DNA from: Sphingomonas pituitosa NBRC 102491
GTDB lineage: Bacteria; Pseudomonadota; Alphaproteobacteria; Sphingomonadales; Sphingomonadaceae
Direction: 5' to 3'
DNA: 64,000 nucleotides
Assembly: GCF_001598435.1 (NCBI RefSeq)
Contig: NZ_BCYY01000026.1
Span: 1-64,000 of the forward strand
Each line of letters opens with the position of its first letter. Position 1 is the first letter of the stretch. Made by a program: the position numbers and the translations under genes. The notes under the pieces were generated by a model. It was not told the origin of the DNA. It saw only the letters and a list, made by a program, of their open reading frames with translations, and ran no database searches. Shown here piece after piece: positions 1 to 7,769 of this stretch.

Positions 1-14
1 GGGGATGCACAACT

Positions 15-37
15 CCCTCTCCCCCTGTGGGAGAGGG
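15..37. repeat. REP-like hairpin
   Basis: The arms CCCTCTCCC (15-23) and GGGAGAGGG (29-37) are perfectly complementary around a 5-base loop. A second small stem, CCGCC/GGCGG, follows at about 48-60. The purine-strand/pyrimidine-strand composition resembles the arms of the larger inverted repeat at 5714-5885, so this may be one copy of a dispersed intergenic element. It could also act as a terminator for a gene left of the window. Confidence 0.45.
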
Positions 38-141
38 AAGGGGCCCGCCGCCGGAGGCGGTGGGAAGGGTGAGGGGGACGTCTTCTCCAGCATGGGTGAT
101 TTGGAGTGGCGCACACCGCCCGGCGCGCATAGCCTGCGGCC

Positions 142-498
142 ATGGACCCGACCCACCACATCGTCGCCATCCTGCCCTGCCGCGACCTCGACGCGAGCAC
201 CGCCTTCTACCGCCGGCTGGGGCTGGAGGTAGCCAGTGATTACGGCCACTACCGCATCCTGGAAGACGGCCGCGGCTGGCACCTGCACCTGCGGCACGAG
301 GCGAACACGCCCCAGGCGCCGGACAATCCCTTCGGGCTGTACCTCTATGTCACGGATGTCGACGCGGTGGCGGAGCGGGTGCGCGAGGCGATCATCCAGC
401 CCGGCACGCCGCATGCGATGCCCTGGGGGACGTACGAGTTCGCGGTGTCGGATCCCGATGGGGCGCTGGTGCGGGTGGGGCGGGTGTTGGCGGGATAA
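142..498 (+). CDS. VOC (glyoxalase/bleomycin-resistance-like) family protein
   Basis: This 118-residue protein is the usual length for a single-domain vicinal-oxygen-chelate protein. It has the paired beta-alpha-beta-beta-beta layout: an N-terminal half starting with HHIVAILPCRDLDAS and FYRRLGLEV, and a C-terminal half ending EFAVSDPDGALVRVGR. The FAVSDPDG stretch is the typical last strand and turn of the bleomycin-resistance subgroup. Members bind metal or small hydrophobic ligands and include lyases, dioxygenases and antibiotic-binding proteins. The substrate cannot be read from sequence. The start is the ATG just after the upstream hairpin, and no strong ribosome binding site is seen. Confidence 0.85.
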   Translation: MDPTHHIVAILPCRDLDASTAFYRRLGLEVASDYGHYRILEDGRGWHLHLRHEANTPQAPDNPFGLYLYVTDVDAVAERVREAIIQPGTPHAMPWGTYEFAVSDPDGALVRVGRVLAG

Positions 499-533
499 GC
501 GGGGTACCAGCCACCACGACAGGAGCATCCGAT

Positions 534-1475
534 ATGGGGTACGGTGTCATTACAGCCCTCTTCCTTGCCGCCACACCCATTCCGCCGACCGACGCGGTCG
601 GCTGCTGGGCCCTGCGCGCCGATGGGACCGACCTGATGCGCTTTGCGCTCACCCGGACCCGCGCCGGCTGGTTGGGCAAGTGGCAGCATCCGAAGCATTT
701 CTCGCTGGACAGCGATACCATGTGGCGGGTGACGGGGGCAGTCGTCGAGCAGGTGACCCCGCAGGTTCATGAGGTGCCGGGCGGCGTGGAACTCGTGTTC
801 GACGATCCCTCGCCCGGTGCGGTTCCGGACAGGTTCGTCCTGACGCCCCAGGGCGTTACGGGGCAGCTCAGCTACAACCCCATCAGCGTGGAACCCTGGA
901 CGGTCCGGCGGGTCGCCTGCACCGCGCCCTTCGGCGGCTGGGACACCGGGCGAACCCATGTCCTTCCCATCGATCGGCCGACAAACCCCGAGATGACGGC
1001 GATCTTCAATGCCGACCAGGCCGCCCGATCGTCGGATACGGCCATCGACTGGGCCAAGGTGGGCCCGGAGGACCGCGAACGACGCGCCCGCACCCAGGCG
1101 CTGCTCGATGCCGGGAAACTGCAGAGCGGTGAGGATTATCGGAACGCCGCGTTCATTTTTCAGCACGGCGACAGCCCGGCCGACTATCTGAAGGCGCATG
1201 CACTTGCGGTGATCGCAGTGGCGCGGGGAAAGCCTGCCGCCACGTGGATCGCCGCCGCGACGCTCGATCGCTATCTGCAGGCGATCGGCCAGCCGCAGGT
1301 CTATGGCACGCAATTCCAGAACGGGGAAAGCGGCTGGTCGCAGGGGGCCTACCAGAAGGCGTTGCTGCCGGATGCCTTGCGAAAGGCGTCGCGGGTTCCG
1401 CCACTGTCCGATCAGGCGAAGCAGTTGCGCGAGTATCGTGGCGAGTCCGGTGAAACGGCCAAACCCGCCCCCTAA
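534..1475 (+). CDS. Putative exported protein of unknown function with DUF6624-like C-terminus
   Basis: The 313-residue product opens with a short hydrophobic stretch (residues 1-20) that could be a signal peptide. A region of about 130 residues rich in beta-strand-like sequence follows (GCWALRADGTDL onward). The C-terminal 150 residues contain a run about an ageing or remaining-list motif (GEDYRNAAFIFQHGDSP, then HALAVIAVARGKPAATWIAA and YGTQF). That pattern resembles proteins grouped as DUF6624, but this is recognition by eye only. No catalytic motif is apparent. It follows the VOC gene in the same direction at 35 bases, so the two could be co-transcribed. Confidence 0.7.
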   Translation: MGYGVITALFLAATPIPPTDAVGCWALRADGTDLMRFALTRTRAGWLGKWQHPKHFSLDSDTMWRVTGAVVEQVTPQVHEVPGGVELVFDDPSPGAVPDRFVLTPQGVTGQLSYNPISVEPWTVRRVACTAPFGGWDTGRTHVLPIDRPTNPEMTAIFNADQAARSSDTAIDWAKVGPEDRERRARTQALLDAGKLQSGEDYRNAAFIFQHGDSPADYLKAHALAVIAVARGKPAATWIAAATLDRYLQAIGQPQVYGTQFQNGESGWSQGAYQKALLPDALRKASRVPPLSDQAKQLREYRGESGETAKPAP

Positions 1476-1730
1476 GAGGAGGTAGATGCCGCGCCGGGCG
1501 TGTGCTTGGGGCGGAACCGCGAAACGACAAGTCCCGGATTGGTTCTGTTTTGGCAACAGTCCTTCGCGATTTTGGCCCCTAATCGCGCAAGCGAAACGAT
1601 CCCAGATGGCGGCAACGATGCAAGGGCAGGAAGTTGCCACGGACGAACGGCCGATCGGGATAGTCCCCGGACCGGCGCCCCGGCTCCTCCCGCACCTCGC
1701 ACGACCGCAGAAGTTCAGAGGAGCGTACCA

Positions 1731-2336
1731 ATGCAGAAGTTCATCGCTGGGTTTGCCGCCGTCGCCGCGCTGTCGATCGCCGGGGCCGCCCATGCACAGT
1801 CGTCGTCCACCCCGTTCGACGGCCCCTCGGTCGGTGTCCAGGGCGGCTGGGAGCAGACCGACGTCCGCAACCCCACCACCGATCTCGGCGTCGCGCCGAT
1901 TCAGCGGAATCACAGCACCGGCGTGGCAGGCGGCTTTGTCGGCTATGACAAGCAGGTCGCGCCCAAGATCGTGATCGGCGGCCAGGCCGAACTCAACCTG
2001 CCGATCGATGCCGCGTTTGACCGCAATGGCGTGCAGATCGATCCCAAGCGTTCGATCGACCTCAGCGTCCGCGCCGGCTATCTCGTCACCCCGGCGACCC
2101 TGGTCTATGTGCGCGGCGGCTATGCCAATGAGCGCGTCGGCACCAGCATCGCGGCCAATGGCGTGACGCTGTCCCGTTCCGAAGACCGCGACGGCTGGCT
2201 GGTCGGCGGCGGCGTCGAGCGCATGCTCACCGACAAGGTCTCGACGCGGCTCGAATATCGCTACAGCGACTTCAGCAACGGCGACGGCAAGTTCGATCGG
2301 CACCAGGTGCTGCTCGGCGTCGCCTATCGCTTCTGA
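1731..2336 (+). CDS. Outer-membrane beta-barrel protein (porin-family, OmpA-like barrel)
   Basis: The 201-residue product begins with a clear signal peptide (MQKFIAGFAAVAALSIAGAA, cleavage after AHAQ). An eight-stranded-type barrel follows, with alternating polar and aromatic residues. Repeated strands such as GGFVGYDKQVAPKIVIGGQAE and RAGYLVTPATLVYVRGGYA, and a C-terminal strand ending in a terminal aromatic (VLLGVAYRF), are hallmarks of outer-membrane insertion. The start is set by AGAGGAG at about 1717-1723, eight bases before the ATG. The frame is open further upstream, but that extension lacks a signal peptide. A strong hairpin at 2426-2457 ends the unit. Confidence 0.9.
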   Translation: MQKFIAGFAAVAALSIAGAAHAQSSSTPFDGPSVGVQGGWEQTDVRNPTTDLGVAPIQRNHSTGVAGGFVGYDKQVAPKIVIGGQAELNLPIDAAFDRNGVQIDPKRSIDLSVRAGYLVTPATLVYVRGGYANERVGTSIAANGVTLSRSEDRDGWLVGGGVERMLTDKVSTRLEYRYSDFSNGDGKFDRHQVLLGVAYRF

Positions 2337-2425
2337 GCCAGCGCGGGAAGGTGCCCGGGCGGGTTCCCCCCCACCCGTACCGGCGCACCGCCCGCACTCC
2401 GCGCGCGTACCCCTCGCGCTGCGGC

Positions 2426-2457
2426 GTGCCCGGCCGGCCCTGCGACAGGCCGGCCGG
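2426..2457 (+). terminator. Intrinsic-type hairpin after the barrel gene
   Basis: A 12-bp perfect stem (GCCCGGCCGGCC/GGCCGGCCGGGC) has an 8-base loop and is followed by CGCGACACTTTT. The T-run is short and displaced. It lies between the barrel gene and the LysR gene and probably ends transcription of the former. Confidence 0.6.
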
Positions 2458-2531
2458 GCGCGACACTTTTGGAGATCCAGGCGGATACCCATGGGACTTG
2501 CGCCGCGCGCGCCGGCCTGTATCCGCCGTGC

Positions 2532-3452
2532 ATGCATCTCGATGACCTTGCCGCCTTCGCGCAGGTTGTGCGCCATGGCGGATTCACCGCCGCGGCCCGT
2601 GCGACCGGATCGCAGAAGGTCAAGCTCAGCCGCCAGGTGGCGCGGCTGGAGAACGACCTGCAGATGCGCCTGCTCGAACGCTCGACGCGCAGCCTGCGGC
2701 TGACCGAGGCGGGCCGCGAGATCTTCGAACATTGCGACGTGATCGCGGATCGAATCGAGGCGACCCGCCTGATCGCCCAGCGTACCCGCACCGAGATTGT
2801 CGGGCTGCTGCGCGTGTGCTGCCCGCCGGGCTTTGCGCGGGCGCTGGAGCAGGATCTGCTGCCCGGCTTTCTCGCCCGCCATCCGGGGGTGCGACTGGAA
2901 CTGCACGTCACCAGCGAAGACGTCGACATGGTGCGCGATTCGTTCGACGTGATGCTGCGCGGCGCCAGCGACCTGCCCGCCAGCAGCAGCCTGGTGGTTC
3001 GCCAGTTCTCGCGCCTGCACCGGGTGCTGGTGGCGACCCCGGCCGTGGCCGAGGCCCATGCCGGCAGGACGCCGCTCGACCTGCCCGCACTGCCCACGCT
3101 CACCTTCGGCCCGCCGGGGCGCGAGACGCACTGGGGCCTGTTTCACCCCGATGGCAGACGCCACGAACTTGCACTCCTCCCCAGGCTGGCGAGCGACGAC
3201 GGCACGGTGATCCTGGAGGCGGCGCGTGCCGGCCTCGGCATCGCGCTGATTCCGCTGGTGATCTGCCGCGACGCCCTTGCCGGGGGCGAACTGGTGCAGC
3301 TCTGGCCCGACTGGCGGATCGAGGAGTTCGGCATCGCGCTCTGCTACCCGTCCAAGAAGAGCATGACGCCGATGCTGCGGGCGTTCATCGACCATGTCGT
3401 GCCGGGGGTCGACCGGCAGCTCGCCGAACTGATGCTGGAGACCGGCGGCTGA
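2532..3452 (+). CDS. LysR-family transcriptional regulator
   Basis: The 306-residue length is normal for LysR regulators. The N-terminal winged helix-turn-helix covers about residues 1-60 ([20 protein letters not shown], then [20 protein letters not shown] and LTEAGREIF). The C-terminal two-lobed effector-binding domain begins near residue 90 ([20 protein letters not shown]) and includes [10 protein letters not shown] and [13 protein letters not shown] chose the ATG giving MHLDDL because it aligns with the family start. Upstream in-frame codons are out of character. The target genes are unknown: the downstream gene is convergent and the upstream barrel gene is in the same direction behind a terminator. 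Confidence 0.9.
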   Translation: MHLDDLAAFAQVVRHGGFTAAARATGSQKVKLSRQVARLENDLQMRLLERSTRSLRLTEAGREIFEHCDVIADRIEATRLIAQRTRTEIVGLLRVCCPPGFARALEQDLLPGFLARHPGVRLELHVTSEDVDMVRDSFDVMLRGASDLPASSSLVVRQFSRLHRVLVATPAVAEAHAGRTPLDLPALPTLTFGPPGRETHWGLFHPDGRRHELALLPRLASDDGTVILEAARAGLGIALIPLVICRDALAGGELVQLWPDWRIEEFGIALCYPSKKSMTPMLRAFIDHVVPGVDRQLAELMLETGG

Positions 3453-3462
3453 GCGCCGCGGC

Positions 3463-4281
3463 TCAGGCGACGCCGAACGGCACGACGCGATTGGTCGAAA
3501 TGTGCCCGATCGCGCAGCGGCCGAGATAGGGGACGGCCATTTCCCTGCACCAGCGCAGAATCATCTCGTCGATCGTCTCGCCGAAGGGTGGGTCGTTCTC
3601 GGCGATCGCGGTCACCGCGCCGAGGCGGATGCCGGCGATGCCCTTCAATTGCTCGGCATGGGCCATGTTGAAGAGCATCCGGTCGATCCGGTAGAGCGGC
3701 TCGTCCACTTCCTCGATCATCAGCACATGGTCGGTAAGGTCGGGCAGGTACTTGCTGCCGATCAGCGATGTCAGGATCGCGAGGTTGAACGCGGCGGCAG
3801 GGCGGCCGTCGGCAAGGCTGGGGTCCAGCCCGCGGCGGTCGCGGTCGATCAGCCAGCCGAGCGCCCAGCCGGTATCCGTGCCCGCGTCGTTCCTGCCGAT
3901 GCTGCTCGCCATCGAGGCATGGACCGGATGGCCGATGCCGCGGGCGTAGAGCGCGCCCAGCAGGAAGCCCATGTCCGAAAAGCCCATATAGGTCTTGCGC
4001 CGCGCCGCCTCGCCCAGATGCGGCATCACCGCGTCGAGGATGCGGTTCGACCCATAGCCGCCGCGCGCGAACCAGATCGCGTCGATCGTGGGGTCGTTGG
4101 CGAACTCCAGGAACGCCGCCGCGCGCTCGGCATCGGTGCCGGCGAAATGGCCCGCCGAGCGATAGCATTGCGGGTGGAACACCACCTCGTGCTCGGGATA
4201 GGTGAGCGCCATGAACGCCGCCATGCGGGCAGACGATTCCCGGGTGACTGGACGCGCAGGTGCTACGACTCCGATCCGCAT
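3463..4281 (-). CDS. LD-carboxypeptidase (peptidase family S66)
   Basis: This cytoplasmic enzyme releases the terminal D-alanine from the tetrapeptide of recycled murein. The 272-residue product has the S66 catalytic set: nucleophilic Ser78 in [10 protein letters not shown], the acidic region Glu190-Glu191 in [16 protein letters not shown], and His260 in [13 protein letters not shown]. The N-terminus ([13 protein letters not shown]) is the canonical first strand, which fixes the start at 4281; an upstream ATG at 4329 would overlap the divergent mpl start. It is divergent from mpl with a 39-base gap. That is functionally sensible because its tripeptide product is the substrate of Mpl. Confidence 0.9.
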   Translation of the reverse strand: MRIGVVAPARPVTRESSARMAAFMALTYPEHEVVFHPQCYRSAGHFAGTDAERAAAFLEFANDPTIDAIWFARGGYGSNRILDAVMPHLGEAARRKTYMGFSDMGFLLGALYARGIGHPVHASMASSIGRNDAGTDTGWALGWLIDRDRRGLDPSLADGRPAAAFNLAILTSLIGSKYLPDLTDHVLMIEEVDEPLYRIDRMLFNMAHAEQLKGIAGIRLGAVTAIAENDPPFGETIDEMILRWCREMAVPYLGRCAIGHISTNRVVPFGVA

Positions 4282-4320
4282 ATGCTTGTATGGTCTCCTC
4301 GCTTCGCCGATAGCGTGCCC

Positions 4321-5715
4321 ATGCAGCATGGCAAAGCAACCTTCTTCGTAGGGATCGGCGGATCGGGGATGATGCCGCTGGCGATGATCCTCGCCGGCCG
4401 GGGCGCCCGGGTCTCGGGTTCGGACCGCAGTCTCGACGGCGGGCGGCTGGCGGCCAAGTTCGACTGGCTGCGGTCGCGCGGCGTGGGGCTGTTCCCGCAG
4501 GACGGCAGCGGGGTGCAGTCGGCCGAGCAGGTGGTGGTCGCTTCCGCCGCGATCGAGGCCGGCGTGCCGGACATGGTGCGCGCGGCCGAGCTGGGCTGTG
4601 CGCGGATGTCGCGGGCCGAGCTGCTGGCGAGCCTGTTCAACGCCTCGGCGCTGCCGATCGGCGTGGCGGGGACCAGCGGCAAGTCGACCGTGACGGGGAT
4701 GATCGGCTGGATCCTCCACGCCTGCGGGCGCGATCCCACCGTGATGAACGGCGCGGTGATGAAGAATTTCGCAGGGCCGGACGCGCCGTTCGCCAGCGCG
4801 CTGGTGGGGGCGGGGGACGCGTTCGTCAGCGAGGTGGACGAGAGCGACGGCTCGATCGCCAATTACTGGCCGCGCATCGCGGTGCTCAACAATGTCAGCC
4901 TCGACCACAAGTCGCTGGAGGAATTGCGGCTGCTGTTCGGCGCCTTCGCGGGCAAGGCGGCGACGACGGTGGTCAATGTCGGCGATGCCGAGAGCGCGGC
5001 GCTGGCGATGGGGCTGGATCGCGGGCGGACGGTCACCTTCGCGGTGGAGGCGGACGCGGACCTGATGGCGCGGAACCTGGCGCCGGAAGCCTTCGCGATC
5101 TCGTTCGATTTCGTTCGGGGCGAGACGGTGCGGCGGGTGCGGCTGCAGGTGCCGGGGCGGCACAATGTCGCCAATGCGCTGGCGGCGATCGGCGCGGCGA
5201 TGGCGGCGGGGGTGTCGCTGGAGGATGCCTGCGCGGCCGTCGAGGGCTTTACCGGGCTGCGGCGGCGGTTCGAGCTGGTCGGCACGGGCGGCGGCGTGTC
5301 CGTGATCGACGATTTCGGGCACAACCCGGACAAGATCGCCGCGACGCTGGATACGCTCCACGCCTTTCCGGGGCGGTTGCTGCTGCTGTTCCAGCCGCAC
5401 GGCTATGGCCCGCTCAAGGTGATGCGGCGCGAGCTGGTCGCGATGTTCGCCACCAAATTAGGCGCGGAGGATCTGCTCGTGCTGCCCGACCCGGTCTATC
5501 AGGGCGGCACCGTCGCGCGCGAGGTGACCAGCGCGGACATCGTCACCGATGTCGCGGCGACCGGCGCGCAGGCGCTGCACATTCCGGGGCGCGAGGCGGC
5601 AGCGGCGCATCTGGTGGCGCAGGCGCGCCCGGGCGACCGCATCGTGGTGATGGGCGCGCGGGATGATACGCTCAGCCAGCTGGCCGAGGACATGGTGGCG
5701 CGGCTCGCCAAGTAA
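4321..5715 (+). CDS. mpl: UDP-N-acetylmuramate:L-Ala-gamma-D-Glu-meso-DAP ligase (Mpl)
   Basis: This is a Mur-ligase family enzyme of 464 residues that re-attaches recycled murein tripeptide to UDP-MurNAc in the cytoplasm. It shows the nucleotide-binding motif VGIGGSGM near residue 10, the ATP loop [13 protein letters not shown] at about 115-128, the DESDGS and [13 protein letters not shown] central-domain motifs, and the C-terminal-domain motif [15 protein letters not shown]. MurC could look similar. The IDDFGHNP motif, the divergent S66 carboxypeptidase and the absence of other division/cell-wall (dcw) genes favour Mpl. The ATG at 4321 gives the standard start, with an alternative at 4282. 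The stop codon lies inside the following inverted repeat. Confidence 0.85.
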   Translation: MQHGKATFFVGIGGSGMMPLAMILAGRGARVSGSDRSLDGGRLAAKFDWLRSRGVGLFPQDGSGVQSAEQVVVASAAIEAGVPDMVRAAELGCARMSRAELLASLFNASALPIGVAGTSGKSTVTGMIGWILHACGRDPTVMNGAVMKNFAGPDAPFASALVGAGDAFVSEVDESDGSIANYWPRIAVLNNVSLDHKSLEELRLLFGAFAGKAATTVVNVGDAESAALAMGLDRGRTVTFAVEADADLMARNLAPEAFAISFDFVRGETVRRVRLQVPGRHNVANALAAIGAAMAAGVSLEDACAAVEGFTGLRRRFELVGTGGGVSVIDDFGHNPDKIAATLDTLHAFPGRLLLLFQPHGYGPLKVMRRELVAMFATKLGAEDLLVLPDPVYQGGTVAREVTSADIVTDVAATGAQALHIPGREAAAAHLVAQARPGDRIVVMGARDDTLSQLAEDMVARLAK

Positions 5716-5885
5716 ATTCCTCCCCGGCACGGGGAGGGGGACCGCGCGGCGCAGCCGCGTGGTGGAGGGGCCGCGCCGGAGGCGCGGTGCTCGTCGGTAG
5801 CGCTGGACACACCGCCGCTCGCGCGGCGGCCCCTCCACCATGTGCTGGCGCACATGGTCCCCCTCCCCGTGCCGGGGAGGAATTT
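5714..5885. repeat. 172-bp structured inverted-repeat element
   Basis: The outer arms at 5714-5743 and 5856-5885 are perfect 30-bp inverted complements. Inside them is a second perfect 14-bp pair, GGTGGAGGGGCCGC (5761-5774) and GCGGCCCCTCCACC (5826-5839). The two segments between the outer and inner arms are each small hairpins: GCGGC/GCCGC on the left, and ATGTGC/GCACAT on the right. The whole can fold as a long stem with two side hairpins. The left arm starts within the mpl stop codon region, so the element can also end mpl transcription. Its origin is unknown; a non-autonomous mobile repeat or composite REP is possible. Confidence 0.8.
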
Positions 5886-5890
5886 GATAT

Positions 5891-5924
5891 GTCAACCACG
5901 CTTGACATGTAAAGCGTGATTGAC
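5891..5924. promoter_or_regulatory. Operator-like 13-bp dyad upstream of the XRE operon
   Basis: GTCAACCACGCTT (5891-5903) and AAGCGTGATTGAC (5912-5924) are inverted complements at 12 of 13 positions with an 8-base spacer. A TTGACA hexamer (5902-5907) sits inside the dyad, and GTAAAGC is repeated at 5909-5915 and 5925-5931. The element lies 38 bases upstream of the first gene of an operon encoding an XRE regulator. It is therefore a good candidate for that regulator's own binding site; this is inference. Confidence 0.55.
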
Positions 5925-5961
5925 GTAAAGCTTGCTTGTCTGATTCGCAAGGAGGCTTTAC

Positions 5962-6381
5962 ATGGCTTGTGGTACGATGAACGCCGCCCAGCGCCGGTAC
6001 ATGTGGCGGTTCCTGCCGGCGATGGGCGTCTATTCGGTGGTCATCGTCGGGTCTGGGCTGGCATCGCGCTGGTGGCATCCCGAGGGCTTCGGCCTGTTCG
6101 CGCTGGCGCTGGCGCCCGCACTGCCGCTGCTGGCCGCCATTGCTGCGATCGGCCTGTATCTGGTCGAGGAGAAGGACGAATATCTGCGCAGCCGCAACGC
6201 CATCGCCGCGATCGGCGGGCTCGGCATCCTGCTGGCCTTCACGACGGTCTGGGGTTTTCTCGAAGAAGGCGGCGTGGTCGGGCGCTTCCCGCTATGGGGG
6301 GCGTTCCCGCTCTGGGCCGCCGGGCTCGGCGTCTGCCAGGGGCTGGTCCATCTGCGCGATGGCTCGGGAGGCGAGGCATGA
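5962..6381 (+). CDS. Small integral membrane protein, first gene of the XRE operon
   Basis: The 139-residue protein has about four predicted membrane segments: residues 18-34 (MGVYSVVIVGSGLA), about 44-66 (GLFALALAPALPLLAAIAAI), about 80-98 (AIAAIGGLGILLAFTTVWGF) and about 108-125. It matches no enzyme family I recognise. A strong AAGGAGG at about 5949-5955 fixes the start. Its stop overlaps the next gene's ATG as ATGA, so membrane protein and regulator are translationally coupled. Membrane proteins paired this way with short XRE regulators are common, but the role is unknown. Confidence 0.75.
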   Translation: MACGTMNAAQRRYMWRFLPAMGVYSVVIVGSGLASRWWHPEGFGLFALALAPALPLLAAIAAIGLYLVEEKDEYLRSRNAIAAIGGLGILLAFTTVWGFLEEGGVVGRFPLWGAFPLWAAGLGVCQGLVHLRDGSGGEA

Positions 6382-6587
6382 ACAACCGCCTCCGCGTGCT
6401 CCGCGCCGAACGCGCGTGGAGCCAGCAGGACCTGGCCGAACGGCTCGAGGTCTCGCGCCAGAGCGTCAACGCCATCGAGACCGGGCGCTACGATCCCTCG
6501 CTGCCGCTCGCCTTCAAGATTGCCGACCTGTTCGGCCTTGCGATCGAAGACATCTTCCTCAATCCCGCCAAGGAGCAGGATCAATGA
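6378..6587 (+). CDS. Short XRE-family transcriptional regulator
   Basis: At 69 residues the protein is almost entirely one helix-turn-helix domain. LRVLRAERAWSQQDLAERL and VSRQSVNAIETGRYDPSL are the Cro/C1 recognition pattern, followed by FKIADLFGLAIEDIF, typical of the YozG-like group. It overlaps the upstream membrane-protein gene by four bases and the downstream hydrolase gene by four bases (ATGA at both junctions), so all three must be one operon. It probably binds the dyad at 5891-5924. Confidence 0.9.
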   Translation: MNNRLRVLRAERAWSQQDLAERLEVSRQSVNAIETGRYDPSLPLAFKIADLFGLAIEDIFLNPAKEQDQ

Positions 6588-7525
6588 TGCACGCCCTTTG
6601 CTTTGCCGCTTCCCGCGTTTCGACCGGCCGCTGGCTGGCCATGGCGCTGGCGATCTCGATCGCGTCTGCCTCCGGGCAGAGCCATGCCGCGCCTGCGCCG
6701 GTCGCCGTCGCCGAGACGCTGGTCCAGATGGACCATATCTCGGTACAGGTCGTCGGGCGTGGCAGCCCGGTGATCCTCATCCCCGGCCTGTCGAGCCCGC
6801 GCGCGACCTGGGACGGGGTGGTGCCCGAGCTGATCAAGAACCACCGCGTCTATCTGGTGCAGGTCAACGGCTTCGGCGGCGACGATCCGCGCGGCAACCT
6901 GCAGCCCGGCATCCTCGACGGGATCGTCGCCGATCTCCACACGCTGATCGTCGATCGCAAGCTGGGCGCGGTGCCGCTGGTCGGCCATTCGATGGGCGGG
7001 CTGGTTTCGCTGATGCTGGCGCGGTCGCACCCCGGGGACGTCCAGAAGGTGCTGGTCGTCGACGCGCTGCCCTTTATCGGTACGCTCTTCGCACCGGCGG
7101 CAACCGCCGATACGCTCAAGCCGCAGGCCGAGATGATGCGCGCGCAGATGGCGAGCCTCTACGGCAAGCCCTTTCCCGAGCAGGTCGGCCAGATGATCGC
7201 CCGGCAGAACGCGCTGAAGCCCGCATCGCAGGCCAAGGTCGCGGGCTGGTCGGCCCGGGCCGACATGCGGGTGAGCGGCCAGGCGATCTACGAGGACATG
7301 ATCACCGATCTGCGCCCGGAACTGCCGAAGATCGCCGCGCCGATTACCGTGCTGGTGCCGTGGACCGATGCGCGCGGCGGCGAGGAGCGGGTGCTGGGCC
7401 TCTACCGCGCGCAATATGCCGGGGCGTCAAAGGCGACGATCCGCGGCGTGGGCGACAGTGGCCACTTCATCATGCTCGACCAGCCGGATGTATTTGCGCG
7501 GGCGGTGATGGCCTTCCTGGGATAA
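6584..7525 (+). CDS. Exported alpha/beta-hydrolase
   Basis: The 313-residue product has an N-terminal signal peptide (residues 1-31, ending SGQSHAA) and an alpha/beta-hydrolase fold. The oxyanion strand is VILIPGLSSPRATWD, the nucleophile elbow GHSMGG, the acid is probably the Asp in VLVPWTDARGG, and the histidine is in GDSGHFIMLDQP. It is likely periplasmic and acts on an ester or related bond; the substrate is unknown. It starts inside the XRE gene's stop codon and is the third gene of the operon, so its expression is tied to that regulator. Confidence 0.88.
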   Translation: MMHALCFAASRVSTGRWLAMALAISIASASGQSHAAPAPVAVAETLVQMDHISVQVVGRGSPVILIPGLSSPRATWDGVVPELIKNHRVYLVQVNGFGGDDPRGNLQPGILDGIVADLHTLIVDRKLGAVPLVGHSMGGLVSLMLARSHPGDVQKVLVVDALPFIGTLFAPAATADTLKPQAEMMRAQMASLYGKPFPEQVGQMIARQNALKPASQAKVAGWSARADMRVSGQAIYEDMITDLRPELPKIAAPITVLVPWTDARGGEERVLGLYRAQYAGASKATIRGVGDSGHFIMLDQPDVFARAVMAFLG

Positions 7526-7534
7526 GACGGTACT

Positions 7535-7759
7535 TCAGCGCGGGTCGTTCTGGCAGCGCTCCGGGTGCTTGCGACATTCCTTTTCGCGCTTGCGCATCTC
7601 GCGGCCGCGGTTGCGATCGGCCTCGTCCTGGCTGGTGGTGGTCCAGTCGACCGCCTTGGCGCCGGCCTTGACCGGCAGGGTCACCACGTTCGCGGCAGTC
7701 TTCACCACGCATCCTCCCGCCAGCAGCGGCAGCACCAGCAGGGCGGGCAGGATACGCAT
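7535..7759 (-). CDS. Small predicted lipoprotein
   Basis: The 74-residue product begins with a type II signal peptide, MRILPALLVLPLLAGGC, whose LAGGC lipobox makes Cys17 the lipid-attached residue. The mature part starts with a short hydrophobic segment and becomes strongly charged (RNRGREMRKREKECRKHPERC). The conserved-looking ECRKHPERC tail contains two cysteines that could pair. The function is unknown. It lies 10 bases downstream of the glycerophosphodiesterase gene in the same direction and is probably co-transcribed with it. Confidence 0.75.
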   Translation of the reverse strand: MRILPALLVLPLLAGGCVVKTAANVVTLPVKAGAKAVDWTTTSQDEADRNRGREMRKREKECRKHPERCQNDPR

Positions 7760-7769
7760 GGGACTTTCC

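Noticed and set aside
345-3395. A 1016-residue open frame on the minus strand
   Set aside because: It runs antisense across the VOC, exported-protein, barrel and LysR genes, has no recognisable domain and an Arg/Ala/Gly-biased composition. It is a by-product of high GC.
5714-5885. The inverted-repeat element as an insertion sequence
   Set aside because: There is no transposase-like frame inside and no clear target duplication. It is only a repeat or possible non-autonomous element.
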